Shown here in pieces: positions 17,201-27,183 of a DNA stretch of 64,000 nucleotides. A program made the translations under genes and the position numbers. Origin of the DNA: Bacillota bacterium (GTDB taxonomy: Bacteria > Bacillota > Clostridia > Oscillospirales > Oscillospiraceae); the NCBI GenBank assembly GCA_030529825.1, contig JAUMWD010000002.1:120789-184788 (forward strand). Reading direction: 5' to 3'. Each line of letters opens with the position of its first letter. Position 1 is the stretch's first letter. Below the pieces are notes generated by a model that was given only the letters and a program-made list of their open reading frames with translations, was not told where the DNA came from and searched no databases.

Positions 17201-17920
17201 TTATTTGGCTTGAGTCTTGAAAAATTCTTGCAATTCTGTTTCGGTAATGTAACGCCATTTTCCGGGTTGCAGGTCTCCTAAAAGGAAGCTTGCTTCCGAT
17301 ACTCTCTTAAGTCTTGTGAGCTTTAATCCGGCAAGCTCACACATCTTGCGAATCTGCCTGTTTCTGCCTTCGTGGATTGTAATTTCCAGCACAGCACCCT
17401 CTGCATTCCTGTCCAAAACAGAGACCTCTGCAGGCTTGATGCGGTATCCGTCTATAGTCATCGGCGACCTCATAGTCTCAATTGCACAATCCGTGCATGC
17501 TCCGGAAATACAGGCATGATACGTCTTATTTTCTAGGCCGGACGGATGCATCAATTTGTTTGCAAAGTCACCGTCGTCGGTCATAATAAGCAGACCTTCC
17601 GAATACATATCGAGTCTGCCCACGGGATATACTCTTCTCCCACAGTCCTTAATGAGCTCCGCAACGCACCTTCTGCCCTGCTCATCCTTCATTGTTGTGA
17701 CATATCCTCTTGGCTTATTCAGCATTATGTAGGTCTTTTTCTCGGCCACGGAAAGTCTGATGCCGTCAACTGTGATTTCATCACATTCAGCATCAGCGCT
17801 GTCACCCAATGAGGCAACAGTTCCGTTTACAGTTACGCGGCCTGCCTTAATGAGCTCCTCTCCGGCTCTTCGCGAGGCATAGCCGGAGGCGGATATGATT
17901 TTTTGCAATCGTTCTTTCAT
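17201..17920 (-). CDS. rluB: 23S rRNA pseudouridine synthase, RluB type
   Basis: The start MKERLQKIISASGYASRRAGEELI is an S4 RNA-binding domain and is followed by the RsuA/RluB catalytic domain: KPRGYVTT, the catalytic Asp in GRLDMYSEGLLIMTDDG, and EGRNRQIRKMCE. It converts a specific uridine of 23S rRNA (or 16S, for RsuA) to pseudouridine. The ATG at 17920 fits the family start; the longer frame runs into the preceding gene. It follows the carboxypeptidase stop by one base. Confidence 0.92.
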   Translation of the reverse strand: MKERLQKIISASGYASRRAGEELIKAGRVTVNGTVASLGDSADAECDEITVDGIRLSVAEKKTYIMLNKPRGYVTTMKDEQGRRCVAELIKDCGRRVYPVGRLDMYSEGLLIMTDDGDFANKLMHPSGLENKTYHACISGACTDCAIETMRSPMTIDGYRIKPAEVSVLDRNAEGAVLEITIHEGRNRQIRKMCELAGLKLTRLKRVSEASFLLGDLQPGKWRYITETELQEFFKTQAK

Positions 17921-17921
17921 T

Positions 17922-19034
17922 TTATTTTCCCGAAATATAATATGGTTTTGAGCCGAACATTCTTTCCGCAATTGATGCTTTATTAGCCATATCGATTGTG
18001 TCATCTACAGTATAAACCAGATTTTCCTCTGACGCAAGTTCGCCGTTTAAATACACTCTGATTACACCTATTTTTTCTCCCTGCAAGCCGCCGGCAAAAA
18101 GGAATCTGGGAAGCTCAAGCTCAATGGATACCTCCGTTGAGCTGCCAGTAAGGAACACTGTATCGTTTTCTATTGAAACAACAGCAAATTTATTTATCCC
18201 CGACACGGTAGGGATCTGAATCTTAAAGCTTTCTTTTCTGAAAGCTGCCAGCTTATACGCAGAAAACGCCCAATCATATAACTTCATATGGTCATTCCAG
18301 TCATCGGGAGCATTCAATGTTACGCAGATTAGCCTCATGCCATTGCGTTCACAGCAGCTAACGAGGGTTCTGCCTGCTGCAATTGTATAACCCGTCTTGA
18401 CGCCTATACACCCTTCGCAGTTCCACAGCAGCTTATTGTGATTAACAAATGTAAGCTCACCGATATCTGCGGTTTTCCGGGCTACGATATCCCTGAACAC
18501 TTCGTTTTCCATGCAGTATGCGGTAAGAAGGGCCATGTCTCTTGCACTTGAATACTGTTTTTCTCCGTCGAGTCCGTGAGGATTCTCAAAGGAAGTATTC
18601 TTAAGGCCAAGCTCCTGCGCCTTGGAATTCATAAGCTGCGCAAAATCCGCTGTGCTTCCCGAAATATAGCACGCCAAAGCAGTTGCGGCATCATTGCCGG
18701 AGGTGATCATCATTCCCGTTAGCAGCTCAAGAACGGTATAAGTCTTTCCCGCTTCAAGATACATGGATGAGCCCTCAATATTACACCACTCCGTATCTAT
18801 CAGAACCTCTTCGTCTAAATCACAGCTTTCAATCACTACAATTGCGGTCATGATTTTTGTAGTACTTGCAATAAGCATGTGTGAATCGGCGTTTTTTTCA
18901 TAAATGAATTCCCCCGTGTCGGCACACAAAAGTGCGGCACACTGTGCAGAAAGCTCCATCTGTTCAGCATACACGGAAGTTGATAAAAGTATTGATATTG
19001 CTGCAAAAAATGCCATTACGCGTTTTTTCAAAAA
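17922..19034 (-). CDS. D-alanyl-D-alanine carboxypeptidase (S11 family, DacB/DacF type)
   Basis: This secreted penicillin-binding protein trims D-Ala from peptidoglycan stem peptides. A signal peptide (KKRVMAFFAAISILLSTSVYA) precedes the catalytic domain with SxxK in ASTTKIMTA, the SGN motif in TSGNDAATA and KTG in GVKTGYT, and a C-terminal beta domain. TTG at 19034 is preferred as start, since GTG at 19046 overlaps the AGGTGG ribosome site; ATG at 19019 is another option. The ribosome site lies in the loop of a terminator-like hairpin (19035-19066). rluB follows after one base. DacF-type members often act in spore cortex formation. Confidence 0.92.
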   Translation of the reverse strand, partial: FLKKRVMAFFAAISILLSTSVYAEQMELSAQCAALLCADTGEFIYEKNADSHMLIASTTKIMTAIVVIESCDLDEEVLIDTEWCNIEGSSMYLEAGKTYTVLELLTGMMITSGNDAATALACYISGSTADFAQLMNSKAQELGLKNTSFENPHGLDGEKQYSSARDMALLTAYCMENEVFRDIVARKTADIGELTFVNHNKLLWNCEGCIGVKTGYTIAAGRTLVSCCERNGMRLICVTLNAPDDWNDHMKLYDWAFSAYKLAAFRKESFKIQIPTVSGINKFAVVSIENDTVFLTGSSTEVSIELELPRFLFAGGLQGEKIGVIRVYLNGELASEENLVYTVDDTIDMANKASIAERMFGSKPYYISGK

Positions 19035-19066
19035 AATAAGCACCACCTTTCAAGGCAGTGCTTATT
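19035..19066 (-). terminator. terminator-like hairpin between ytfJ and the carboxypeptidase gene
   Basis: Arms 19035-19043 and 19058-19066 (AATAAGCAC / GTGCTTATT) enclose a 14-base loop and are followed on the minus strand by a T-run. It would stop transcription coming from ytfJ. A TATAAT box (19069-19064) overlaps the upstream arm, so a transcript started there would lack that arm and keep the ribosome site free. Confidence 0.65.
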
Positions 19067-19093
19067 ATAATCAAATGTCTGTATATTTAATCA

Positions 19094-19456
19094 TCATTTT
19101 CTGGCGAATAGCTGATCAACTTTATCCAAAACCTGAGGCACAAGGTCAAGCATACGCTCGGCGCTGTTATTTGTTTGAGGCGAAAGATTCACCATTCTTG
19201 CGTTTCCGTCCTTAACCACAAGAAACCCAAGAGGCTCAATTTTAACACCTGCGGCGCTGCCGGCATTAAGATTATCTCTGCCGCCGTTTTTGGAGTCGCC
19301 TCCACCGCCGCCGAAGCCGAAGCTGGCCTTTGATATGGGAATCAGCATGGTTCCCTCCGGTGCCATAATCGGCTCGCCCACAACATTGCTGACCTTAACA
19401 AGCTCCTCAATATTTGTCATAGTTGTACGCATTAAATCACCAAGCTTATTTTCCAC
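19094..19456 (-). CDS. ytfJ: GerW-family sporulation protein YtfJ
   Basis: The sequence LGDLMRTTMTNIEELVKVSNVVGEPI, SKASFGFGGGGGDS, GSAAGVKIEPLGFLVV and a C-terminal amphipathic tail match the YtfJ/GerW family, needed for spore germination proteins in Bacillus. Length is about 120 residues. The start is probably GTG at 19456, with AAAGGA 9 bases upstream; GTG at 19474 is the alternative. The end of the DUF2953 gene overlaps its start by 11 bases, which suggests one unit scpA-scpB-DUF2953-ytfJ. Confidence 0.92.
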   Translation of the reverse strand: MENKLGDLMRTTMTNIEELVKVSNVVGEPIMAPEGTMLIPISKASFGFGGGGGDSKNGGRDNLNAGSAAGVKIEPLGFLVVKDGNARMVNLSPQTNNSAERMLDLVPQVLDKVDQLFARK

Positions 19457-20054
19457 GGGATGCTTTCCTTTCACGCCGCTTTTTTATGCGGCTTCTGAAG
19501 AATACAACTCCGAATGCAAAAGCGGCGAGCAGAATTATATATAAAATCTGCCCTACTCTTACAGATAAAGTTGCTCCGAATTCACCGGAGCTGATTTCAG
19601 CATCATAATCCGTGGAAATATCAATTTCGCGATTTTTAACTCTAAACGCCTTCTCAAACAGCGGGGTAACAGAGTTAAGAGCAGCATTGACTGCGTTATA
19701 GCGAAGCGCCGCTGTACTCGGATCCGGATTTGCCGAAACATAAATCAGCTTGATTCTGTCAAAGCATATGCTCTTTCTGAATCTTCCCAGTGCCTTCACT
19801 GCTATTTTAGCCACTTCAAACCATTCTTCAATACTGAAATTAAGCCTAAATTTTTTAATTTTTGATTTTTTCTTTTTATTTTTTGTTTCCAGGTCATCCT
19901 TTGACTTTTTTACCCTTCTCGGCATGATTAAAAAGTCCGCCACCAAGACTCTTGCGGAAAGCCTGAAGCCTTCGTCATCATAGTCAGCAGCAACGCCGAC
20001 GGGAATTAGTAAAACAAGAATGCCTGCAACAACGATAATTGCAATTGTCAGCAT
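19446..20054 (-). CDS. DUF2953 membrane-associated protein
   Basis: A first membrane helix (MLTIAIIVVAGILVLLIPVG) is followed by a soluble middle with a basic stretch (KKSKDDLETKNKKKKSKIKK), the DUF2953 core FDRIKLIYVSANPDPSTAALRYNAVNAAL, and a last helix (ILYIILLAAFAFGVVFF) with a basic end. Function is unknown; in Bacillus the homologue YtfI is next to ytfJ, and the same pairing is seen here, hinting at a role in sporulation. 202 residues. Confidence 0.85.
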   Translation of the reverse strand: MLTIAIIVVAGILVLLIPVGVAADYDDEGFRLSARVLVADFLIMPRRVKKSKDDLETKNKKKKSKIKKFRLNFSIEEWFEVAKIAVKALGRFRKSICFDRIKLIYVSANPDPSTAALRYNAVNAALNSVTPLFEKAFRVKNREIDISTDYDAEISSGEFGATLSVRVGQILYIILLAAFAFGVVFFRSRIKKRRERKASRGK

Positions 20055-20070
20055 TGTACCACTCTCCGGC

Positions 20071-20673
20071 TTACTTAATTTCCTCTATTTGAAGCTGGTC
20101 ATCACCAACCGTTGTCAGCTTATCTATTGCATCCTCCAGCTTCTTAACTCCATCACTGCCGGAAATATCGGGCAGCTCCGGAAGCTCCTCAAGACTGCTT
20201 ACACCCATGGTGCGCAAAAACACATCTGTTGTGCGCAGAAGTGAGGGTCTGCCCGGAACATCCAGCTTTCCGCAGCGTTCAATCAGTCCGCGGTCAAGCA
20301 AAACACCCACGGTGTAGGAGCTGTCCACTCCGCGCACCTGATCAATATATGCTCTTGTAACGGGTTGGAAATATGCCACAACAGCAAGCGTCTCCAAAGC
20401 AGGCTGCGAAAGCATGGGAGGCTTACGCTGTTCAAGTGTCTTGCTTATGACCACAGCATACTCCGGTGAGGAGCAAAGCTGGAGACTCTTATCCAGCTTA
20501 AGGAGGCGTATTCCCCGCTGATTGAAGCTGTATTCATCGGAAAGCTCCTTTGCCGCGGCATAAACCGCATCTTCCTCAACCTCAAGAATAAGCGAAATTC
20601 GTGCCGCAGGCACAGGCTCACCTGCCGCAAACAGTATTGCTTCAATTGCCGATTTAAGATTCTGAATTTCCAT
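20071..20673 (-). CDS. scpB: segregation and condensation protein B
   Basis: ScpB is the winged-helix partner of the SMC-ScpA condensin. The protein starts MEIQNLKSAIEAILFAAGEPV, has QLCSSPEYAVVISKTLEQRKPPMLSQPALETLAVVAYFQPVTRAYIDQVRGVDS as its recognisable core, and ends with an acidic tail. Length is 200 residues. The ATG at 20673 lies 7 bases past the scpA stop; a longer frame would overlap scpA without conserved sequence. Confidence 0.95.
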   Translation of the reverse strand: MEIQNLKSAIEAILFAAGEPVPAARISLILEVEEDAVYAAAKELSDEYSFNQRGIRLLKLDKSLQLCSSPEYAVVISKTLEQRKPPMLSQPALETLAVVAYFQPVTRAYIDQVRGVDSSYTVGVLLDRGLIERCGKLDVPGRPSLLRTTDVFLRTMGVSSLEELPELPDISGSDGVKKLEDAIDKLTTVGDDQLQIEEIK

Positions 20674-20680
20674 ATCGTAC

Positions 20681-21469
20681 CTACTCAACAATTCTTTCGA
20701 GAATTTCTTCAATATTACCGCCGACAAATTTCAGCGTATAATCTCCGTCCTCTCCCTCAAGGACTATACTGCCCATACTGCAAAGCTCGAGAATCGAAAT
20801 AAATGTTGCCACAATTTCCGACCGGCTTTCGCACCGAGCATAGAGTGCGTCCAACCTTGCATCACAGGATTGCAGCAAAGATATAAGCTCGCGACTCTTT
20901 GTTCGAACCTCATAAACTATTCGTGACGGTGCGATTCTGTGGGCAAACTCAGGCTCAACAGGCTTGCCTCCGCGGGTAATAACGGTGTACAGTGCCTTAA
21001 AAAGGTCTGCAGGCTCATGCCTATATTCATACTCCCTTGTGGTTTTGGGCAAAGGCTCGGGCATTTTGGCGTAATACAACAAACCCGTTTCAGAAGCCTT
21101 CTTGAGCTCCGGTGTAACCTTCTGTACCGCAGTATAAATATCACGGCACTTCAATTGTTCAAGGGAGCTCATGAGCTCTTCAAGCTCACTAACCTCTTCA
21201 TCTCCGGCCAGCAAAGTCCTTGTCTTTATGTACAGCAGATGAGATGCCATTTGAACGAATTCACTGGCAATTTCAAGGTCCATACGCTCCATTTCAGCAA
21301 GGTAGTCAAGATACTGATCCAGAATATCCGCAATCTTAATATCACGAATCTCAATTTTGTTTTTTGACAGAAGCATGAGTATAAGACTCAACGGCCCCTG
21401 AAAATCCTGGAGCTCATTGCGTTCCTTTACAACACCTTCAAGATGAAAAGTCAAATCTTCCATAATCAC
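20681..21469 (-). CDS. scpA: segregation and condensation protein A
   Basis: ScpA is the kleisin that bridges the two SMC heads. The N-terminal part (LEGVVKERNELQDFQGPLSLILMLL, KIEIRDIKIADILDQYLDYL, FVQMASHLLYIKTRTLL) is characteristic, as is the winged-helix C-terminus. The opening is slightly unusual: where most ScpA read FEGPLDLLLHLI, this has FQGPLSLILMLL. 262 residues. It overlaps the M50 peptidase stop by 4 bases (a second ATG is at 21463). Confidence 0.94.
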   Translation of the reverse strand: MIMEDLTFHLEGVVKERNELQDFQGPLSLILMLLSKNKIEIRDIKIADILDQYLDYLAEMERMDLEIASEFVQMASHLLYIKTRTLLAGDEEVSELEELMSSLEQLKCRDIYTAVQKVTPELKKASETGLLYYAKMPEPLPKTTREYEYRHEPADLFKALYTVITRGGKPVEPEFAHRIAPSRIVYEVRTKSRELISLLQSCDARLDALYARCESRSEIVATFISILELCSMGSIVLEGEDGDYTLKFVGGNIEEILERIVE

Positions 21470-22164
21470 ATAAGCTTTGCGAAGAGACTAAAGCCCCATT
21501 CAGCAAAAAACATGAATTTATTAACCAAAAACATTGTACCCTTCTGCAGCGGATTACCCAAAGCGCCCGTAGCAACAAGTATGAGTAAGGCAATCATTCC
21601 GTATCTCTCATACCGCATGAGCTTCATATAGGCAGAATCGCTCATAAGTGAGAACAGCACCTTTGAGCCGTCAAGAGGCGGCACAGGTACAATATTGAAT
21701 ACCGCAAGAGCAAAGCTCAAATATGCCGTAACATACACGGTTTCGAGTATCGCATCGGAAAAGCTGCTGGCGCTATTAAGGCAGGGTACATATACGAGTC
21801 CGTAAACAAAGAGAAATACACACCCGATAACAATATTAGAAACAGGTCCTGCCAAAGCGGTAATCGCCATGTCACGCTTCGGGTTCTTGAAATTCCTCAT
21901 ATCAACCGGCACGGGCTTTGCCCAGCCGAATTTAAATACAACCATCATCACAAGGCCGAACAGATCTATGTGTTTAATGGGATTCAGTGTAAGACGCCCC
22001 ATATTTTTCGCTGTATTATCGCCAAGCTTGTACGCAACAAAGCCGTGGCTCAACTCATGGAGCGTAATACAAATAAGCGCAGGAATAACCGCAAAAATTA
22101 TGTCGGTAAGAACGCCGAAGTCAAGGCCTCGAATGACATCGGAAAAAGAATTAGCAGTATTCAT
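21466..22164 (-). CDS. site-2 protease-family membrane metallopeptidase (M50)
   Basis: A zinc motif HELSH lies in the second region (ICITLHELSHGFVAYKLGD), followed by NPIKHID and the second ligand region PPLDGSKV, with about five membrane helices in 232 residues. This is the YwhC-like group of small site-2 proteases. Substrate is unknown. It is commonly found upstream of scpA in Clostridia, as here, with a 4-base overlap. Confidence 0.9.
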   Translation of the reverse strand: MNTANSFSDVIRGLDFGVLTDIIFAVIPALICITLHELSHGFVAYKLGDNTAKNMGRLTLNPIKHIDLFGLVMMVVFKFGWAKPVPVDMRNFKNPKRDMAITALAGPVSNIVIGCVFLFVYGLVYVPCLNSASSFSDAILETVYVTAYLSFALAVFNIVPVPPLDGSKVLFSLMSDSAYMKLMRYERYGMIALLILVATGALGNPLQKGTMFLVNKFMFFAEWGFSLFAKLM

Positions 22165-22165
22165 A

Positions 22166-22759
22166 TTATTTTACAAATTTTAATACCTCTGCCATAAGAA
22201 GCTCTCTGCCGGTTCCCTTTTCAGCGGAAAACGGAATTAGCTGAACTGCTTCCGGCAGCTCCAAGGTGTCACGAATAAGCTGTAAATTGGGCTCAATCTC
22301 GCTCTTCTTCAGCTTATCGCACTTGTTTGCTACCACCACCAGCGGGCAGTGGGTGCTTAAAAACCACTGGGCCATGGTGATATCATCAGCCGTGGGCTTG
22401 TGTCTGGAATCAACTATCATTACTCCGAGAGTGATGACTCCCTCTGTGGCAAAGAATTTCTCCATAAGCCTGCCCCAGCGGTCTCTTTCAGACTGGGACA
22501 CCTTTGCATATCCGTAACCGGGAAGGTCAACAAAATATGTTTTTCCGTCAATGAGAAAATAATTAACATGAATGGTTTTTCCCGGAGACTGGCCTACTCT
22601 TGCGAAATTCTTTCTGTTGAGGAGTCTGTTAATTACAGATGATTTTCCCACATTTGACTTGCCAGAAAAAACTATTGCGGGCAAGTCGCTTTTAATAAAT
22701 CCCTTTGGGTCGGCGGCTGATTTTATAAACTCCGCCTTATTTACATTTAATGATGCCAT
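22166..22759 (-). CDS. engB: ribosome biogenesis GTP-binding protein EngB (YsxC/YihA)
   Basis: G motifs are in order: G1 [10 protein letters not shown]2 region with [11 protein letters not shown]3 DLPGYG and G4 NKCDK, in 197 residues. EngB assists large-subunit assembly. It follows lon with 8 bases between, the same lon-ysxC order as in Bacillus. Ribosome site AAGGTG precedes the ATG. Confidence 0.95.
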   Translation of the reverse strand: MASLNVNKAEFIKSAADPKGFIKSDLPAIVFSGKSNVGKSSVINRLLNRKNFARVGQSPGKTIHVNYFLIDGKTYFVDLPGYGYAKVSQSERDRWGRLMEKFFATEGVITLGVMIVDSRHKPTADDITMAQWFLSTHCPLVVVANKCDKLKKSEIEPNLQLIRDTLELPEAVQLIPFSAEKGTGRELLMAEVLKFVK

Positions 22760-22767
22760 ATAACACC

Positions 22768-25170
22768 TTACTGTCTCAATTCCCTGCCGCTGATTTTCGG
22801 TGCAACGGGAATCAAAACCTCGTTTTTATTATCCTTATCGGACCTGACAAGGGCATTTTCCACTACCTTATCCATATGGTCAACAATGATGAAATTCAGT
22901 GCAGCATACACCCGGGGATCAATTTCCGCCAGGTCAGTTTCGTTGTCGGCGGGAATAATGACGGTTTTAACGCCGTTTCTCATGGCTGCCATGGTCTTTT
23001 CCTTAAGTCCGCCTATGGGAAGGACTCTGCCGCGAAGGCTGATTTCCCCCGTCATTGCAACATCATGGCGCACAGGTCTTCCTGTAAGCGCAGAGATGAT
23101 GGCAAGGCAGATGGTAATGCCTGCGGAAGGTCCGTCCTTGGGTACTGCAGCCTCCGGGAAATGAATGTGAATATCCTTGTTTTTATAGAATTCCTTGTCA
23201 ATTCCGAGAGCCTCGGCGCGGCTGCGGATATAGGTAACTGCCGCGTGGCAGGACTCCTTCATGACATCGCCTAAATTGCCGGTAAGCTCGAGCTTTCCCG
23301 TGCCGTCAACAGCCGCAACCTCCACATCAAGGACCTCACCGCCCACAGAAGTCCATGCAAGTCCTCTTACAAGACCGACTTCATCATTCAGTCTTGTCTG
23401 CTCGGGCTTAAACTTCGGAGCGCCGAGATAGGTGTTAAGTGTTCCTGCGCGAAGGCTGATGCTTTTCTTTTCACCGCTGCCGATTATTACAGCAGCTTTT
23501 CGGCAGACAGCGGCAAGCCGTCTTTCAAGGCTTCTGACGCCGGCTTCTCTTGTATACAGACTTATGATTTCACGAATGGCATCGTCGCTGACCTTAAGCT
23601 GACGGCCGTTAAGCCCATGCTTTTTCCTCTGCTTGGGCAGCAGATGATTCTTGGCAATGTGGAGCTTTTCCTCGTCGGTATAGCTATAGAGCTCTATAAC
23701 CTCCATGCGGTCAAGCAGAGCCTTTGGAATTGTTTCCGTAGTATTTGCGGTTGTGATGAAGAACACATCGGACAGGTCATACGGAAGCTCAAGGAAGTTA
23801 TCTCTGAAAGTGGCGTTCTGCTCGGGATCAAGTGCTTCAAGCAGTGCCGCAGACGGATCCCCCCGGTAATCAGAGCCCAGCTTATCAATTTCATCAAGCA
23901 CCATGAGTGGGTTGCTGCTCTTTGCCTGCCGCAGACCGTTCACAATGCGGCCCGGCATTGCGCCGACATAGGTTTTTCTATGGCCGCGAATTTCAGCTTC
24001 ATCATGTACACCACCGAGAGAAATGCGTACAAGATTACGGTTTGTTGCTCTCGCAATGCTCATGGCAATACTTGTCTTGCCGGTGCCCGGAGGGCCTACA
24101 AGACAAATCAGGCTGCTCTTCATTGCAGGAGAAAGCTTTCTAACGGCAAGATATTCGATAATGCGTTCCTTAACCTTTTCAAGGCCGAAATGGTCCTCGT
24201 CAAGCATTTTCTTCGCCGCATCAATGTCAAGCGACTCCTCTGTCTTAACTCCCCAGGGAAGCTCAAGACAGGTTTCAATGTAATTTCTGATAACGGTTGC
24301 CTCAACAGAGCCAAAGGGCTGCTTTGCAAGATGAGAAACCTCTTTAAGGAGCTTTTCCTCAACAGCTTTTTCCAGATTCATGCTGCGGATTTTTTCCCTG
24401 AATTCTCCGATTTCATCGCCGATATCATCTTCACCCAACTCCTGCTGGATGATTTTCATTTCCTCGCGCAGATAAAATTCACGCTGATTTTTGCTCATCT
24501 GCTCGTTGGTTGCTTCCGCAAGCTCCTGCTCAATTGACATTACATCAAGCTCATGATTCAGGAGATCAACAAGCTTTTCCAGACGTCGTATAGGATGCAG
24601 CTCCTCGAGGATATTCTGTTTTTCCGTGTATAGCAGATGTACATTTTGCGCAATGAAGTTTGATACGAAGGCAGGATCCTTGCTCATTACGACATTCAGC
24701 AGCATTTCAGGCGCCATATTTCCGGACAGTCTGACATACTCATCAAAATAGCCCAAAGCCGTTCTGATGAGTGCCTCTGCCTTCGCGCTGTCAACTTTGT
24801 CAGCCTTATCGGGGACACGCACGATATCTCCATAGAAATTAGGTGTGTCGTAGATAATCTCTTTAATTGCTCCTCTGTAGACACCCTCGACCATGACCTT
24901 GCAAAGCTTTCCACCGGGTTGACGCACCATCTGGCGGATGCGGCAGACCATACCGATGTTGTAAAGATCATTAATTGTAGGTATATCTGCTGCAATATCC
25001 TTCTGGGTTACAAGGAAAATCTCCTGATTTCCACTCATCGCCTGATTAAGAGCAGAAAGTGATGCAGGGCGCTCAACATCAAAATTGAGCATCATTCCCG
25101 GGAATATGTTAAGGCCGCGCAATGCCAAAATAGGCAGAGATCGGCTTGCTTCTTTATTAATAAAACCCAT
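22768..25170 (-). CDS. lon: ATP-dependent protease Lon (LonA type)
   Basis: Lon degrades misfolded and regulatory proteins. The N-terminal substrate domain starts [23 protein letters not shown]; the AAA module has GPPGTGKTS and a Walker B segment [29 protein letters not shown]; the protease domain carries the catalytic Ser in PKDGPSAG (about residue 682) and Lys in [10 protein letters not shown] (about 724). It is 800 residues from the ATG at 25170, selected because GGAGGG lies 6 bases upstream. A terminator and possible pseudoknot precede it. Confidence 0.97.
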   Translation of the reverse strand: MGFINKEASRSLPILALRGLNIFPGMMLNFDVERPASLSALNQAMSGNQEIFLVTQKDIAADIPTINDLYNIGMVCRIRQMVRQPGGKLCKVMVEGVYRGAIKEIIYDTPNFYGDIVRVPDKADKVDSAKAEALIRTALGYFDEYVRLSGNMAPEMLLNVVMSKDPAFVSNFIAQNVHLLYTEKQNILEELHPIRRLEKLVDLLNHELDVMSIEQELAEATNEQMSKNQREFYLREEMKIIQQELGEDDIGDEIGEFREKIRSMNLEKAVEEKLLKEVSHLAKQPFGSVEATVIRNYIETCLELPWGVKTEESLDIDAAKKMLDEDHFGLEKVKERIIEYLAVRKLSPAMKSSLICLVGPPGTGKTSIAMSIARATNRNLVRISLGGVHDEAEIRGHRKTYVGAMPGRIVNGLRQAKSSNPLMVLDEIDKLGSDYRGDPSAALLEALDPEQNATFRDNFLELPYDLSDVFFITTANTTETIPKALLDRMEVIELYSYTDEEKLHIAKNHLLPKQRKKHGLNGRQLKVSDDAIREIISLYTREAGVRSLERRLAAVCRKAAVIIGSGEKKSISLRAGTLNTYLGAPKFKPEQTRLNDEVGLVRGLAWTSVGGEVLDVEVAAVDGTGKLELTGNLGDVMKESCHAAVTYIRSRAEALGIDKEFYKNKDIHIHFPEAAVPKDGPSAGITICLAIISALTGRPVRHDVAMTGEISLRGRVLPIGGLKEKTMAAMRNGVKTVIIPADNETDLAEIDPRVYAALNFIIVDHMDKVVENALVRSDKDNKNEVLIPVAPKISGRELRQ

Positions 25171-25186
25171 GTTTTTCCCTCCATTT

Positions 25187-25227
25187 GGGGCAAAAAGCGC
25201 AAGACGAGACAAATTGCCCCGTCTTGC
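25187..25227 (-). promoter_or_regulatory. clpX terminator / lon leader with pseudoknot potential
   Basis: Stem 1 pairs 25220-25227 with 25199-25206 (GCAAGACG/CGTCTTGC). Bases in its loop (25214-25219, GGGCAA on the minus strand) can pair with 25188-25193 just downstream, which is directly ahead of the lon GGAGGG. A short T-run (five T) follows stem 1. It therefore may serve as terminator for clpX and as a folded leader for lon. Confidence 0.55.
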
Positions 25228-25238
25228 ATCTAAAAATA

Positions 25239-26483
25239 TTAATTCTTTCGAATAACATCGGGGCTGGTGTTGTTCTTCACGCAGTCGGCGGTGATAACTA
25301 CTTTCTCAATATTCACATCTGACGGCACGCTGTACATTATGTCCGTCATAACGCTTTCCATTACACTGCGAAGACCGCGAGCACCGATTTTCATTTCAAT
25401 TGCCTTATCGGCTACAGCATTAAGAGCCTCCGGCTCAAACTCAAGGTCAACACAGTCGATGCCCATGAGTGCCTGATACTGCTTGGTCATTGCGTTCTTG
25501 GGTTCAGTGAGAATTCGAACAAGATCCTCACGGTTGAGAGAACGCAGCGGAGCAATAACGGGAAGTCTGCCTATGAGCTCGGGAATTATGCCGAATTTCA
25601 GCAAATCATGCTGCTGTACCTGAGCAAGAAGCTCACCCACATCGCGCTCACGTGAGCTTTGAATATCCGCACCGAAGCCTATTGTTGTCTTCTTGGTGCG
25701 CTTTTCCACGATCTTATCAAGGCCGTCAAAAGCGCCGCCGCAGATAAACAGAATATTAGTGGTGTCAATTTTAATGAATTCCTGATGGGGATGCTTGCGT
25801 CCGCCCTGGGGAGGAACATTCGCAACCGTGCCCTCAAGAAGCTTTAACAGAGCCTGCTGAACACCTTCGCCTGAAACATCTCGTGTAATGGAGGTATTCT
25901 CGCTCTTTCTTGCTATCTTATCTATCTCATCAATATAGATGATGCCCTTTTCTGCACGCTCAACATTGAAGTCCGCTGCCTGAATCAAGCGAAGAAGGAT
26001 ATTCTCAACATCCTCGCCAACATATCCGGCCTCGGTAAGAGTTGTAGCATCAGCAATAGCAAAGGGTACATCAAGCATCTTTGCAAGTGACTGGGCAAAC
26101 AGAGTTTTGCCGCTGCCTGTAGGGCCTATCAGCAGAATATTGCTTTTCTGAAGCTCAACATCGTTTTCACCTGCATAGAGAATACGCTTATAGTGATTGT
26201 AAACTGCTACGGCAAGAACGACCTTTGCCCTATCCTGGCCAACAATATATTGGTCAAGCTTTGCTTTAATCTGCGAAGGTCTCGGCAGATTATCAAATGT
26301 AAGGCGATTGCCGTCGCTGTCCTTAATGGGACTTATGCCGTCCTCATCTATTATGTTCATGCAAAGCTTAACACACTCATCGCAGATATATGCACCGTTT
26401 CCGGCAATAAGTCTGCCGATCTGATTCTGTGTTTTGCCGCAAAATGAGCACTTAATGCTTCTTCTATCATCGGTTTTTGCCAT
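25239..26483 (-). CDS. clpX: ClpX ATPase, specificity subunit of the ClpXP protease
   Basis: The N-terminal zinc-binding domain is visible as [17 protein letters not shown] and CDECVKLC; the AAA domain has GPTGSGKT, the DEIDK Walker B ([16 protein letters not shown]) and the sensor segment [10 protein letters not shown]; the IGF loop for ClpP docking is TTIGFG. At 414 residues it is normal. It lies next to clpP and lon, with 58 bases between clpP and clpX. Confidence 0.97.
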   Translation of the reverse strand: MAKTDDRRSIKCSFCGKTQNQIGRLIAGNGAYICDECVKLCMNIIDEDGISPIKDSDGNRLTFDNLPRPSQIKAKLDQYIVGQDRAKVVLAVAVYNHYKRILYAGENDVELQKSNILLIGPTGSGKTLFAQSLAKMLDVPFAIADATTLTEAGYVGEDVENILLRLIQAADFNVERAEKGIIYIDEIDKIARKSENTSITRDVSGEGVQQALLKLLEGTVANVPPQGGRKHPHQEFIKIDTTNILFICGGAFDGLDKIVEKRTKKTTIGFGADIQSSRERDVGELLAQVQQHDLLKFGIIPELIGRLPVIAPLRSLNREDLVRILTEPKNAMTKQYQALMGIDCVDLEFEPEALNAVADKAIEMKIGARGLRSVMESVMTDIMYSVPSDVNIEKVVITADCVKNNTSPDVIRKN

Positions 26484-26541
26484 GTAAATACCTCAACACA
26501 ATTAGATAAAGATGAGGGAACGCTATGTTCCCCCATCAATC

Positions 26542-27123
26542 TCAACGCTTTGTAATTACTTCGTCGATAAGGCCGTACTCCATAGCTTCAGCTGCGGACA
26601 TGAAGTGGTCACGTTCACAATCTCGTTCTACGGTTTCAACCGGCTTGCCGGTATTCTCGGCAAGAATACGGTTCAGATTATGCTTGATCTTCAAAATCTG
26701 TTCTGCCTGAATCTGAATATCTGTGCACTGGCCCTTGCTTCCACCGGAGGGCTGATGAATCATGATTTCAGAATTGGGCAGCGCCTTACGCTTTCCTTTC
26801 GCGCCGCTGGACAGCAGGAATGCTCCCATAGATGCCGCCATACCGATGCACACCGTGCATACATCAGGCTTTATATACTGCATGGTATCATATATTGCCA
26901 TACCTGCAGTTACACTGCCGCCGGGGCTGTTGATGTAGAATGTAATGTCTTTGTCGGGATCCTGAGCCTCAAGGTACAGAAGCTGGGCCACAATAAGGCT
27001 TGCGGTTGCGTCGTTTACTTCCTCGGACAGCATGACTATTCGGTCATTAAGCAGTCTTGAGAAAATGTCATAAGAACGCTCGCCGCGACTTGTTTGTTCA
27101 ACTACATAGGGTACTAAACTCAT
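26542..27123 (-). CDS. clpP: ATP-dependent Clp protease proteolytic subunit
   Basis: The protein starts [21 protein letters not shown] and has the catalytic Ser in [11 protein letters not shown] (about residue 97), His in MIHQPSGG (about 121) and Asp in the C-terminal third. Length is 193 residues without a long propeptide. The ATG at 27123, with AAGGAG 8 bases upstream, is preferred over an earlier in-frame start. It follows tig by 60 bases; the tig-clpP-clpX-lon order is classic. Confidence 0.97.
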   Translation of the reverse strand: MSLVPYVVEQTSRGERSYDIFSRLLNDRIVMLSEEVNDATASLIVAQLLYLEAQDPDKDITFYINSPGGSVTAGMAIYDTMQYIKPDVCTVCIGMAASMGAFLLSSGAKGKRKALPNSEIMIHQPSGGSKGQCTDIQIQAEQILKIKHNLNRILAENTGKPVETVERDCERDHFMSAAEAMEYGLIDEVITKR

Positions 27124-27183
27124 ATTTGGTTCTCCTTTCAGATTATCGCCTATCCAGGAGATCATATCCGAATAAAACTATTA

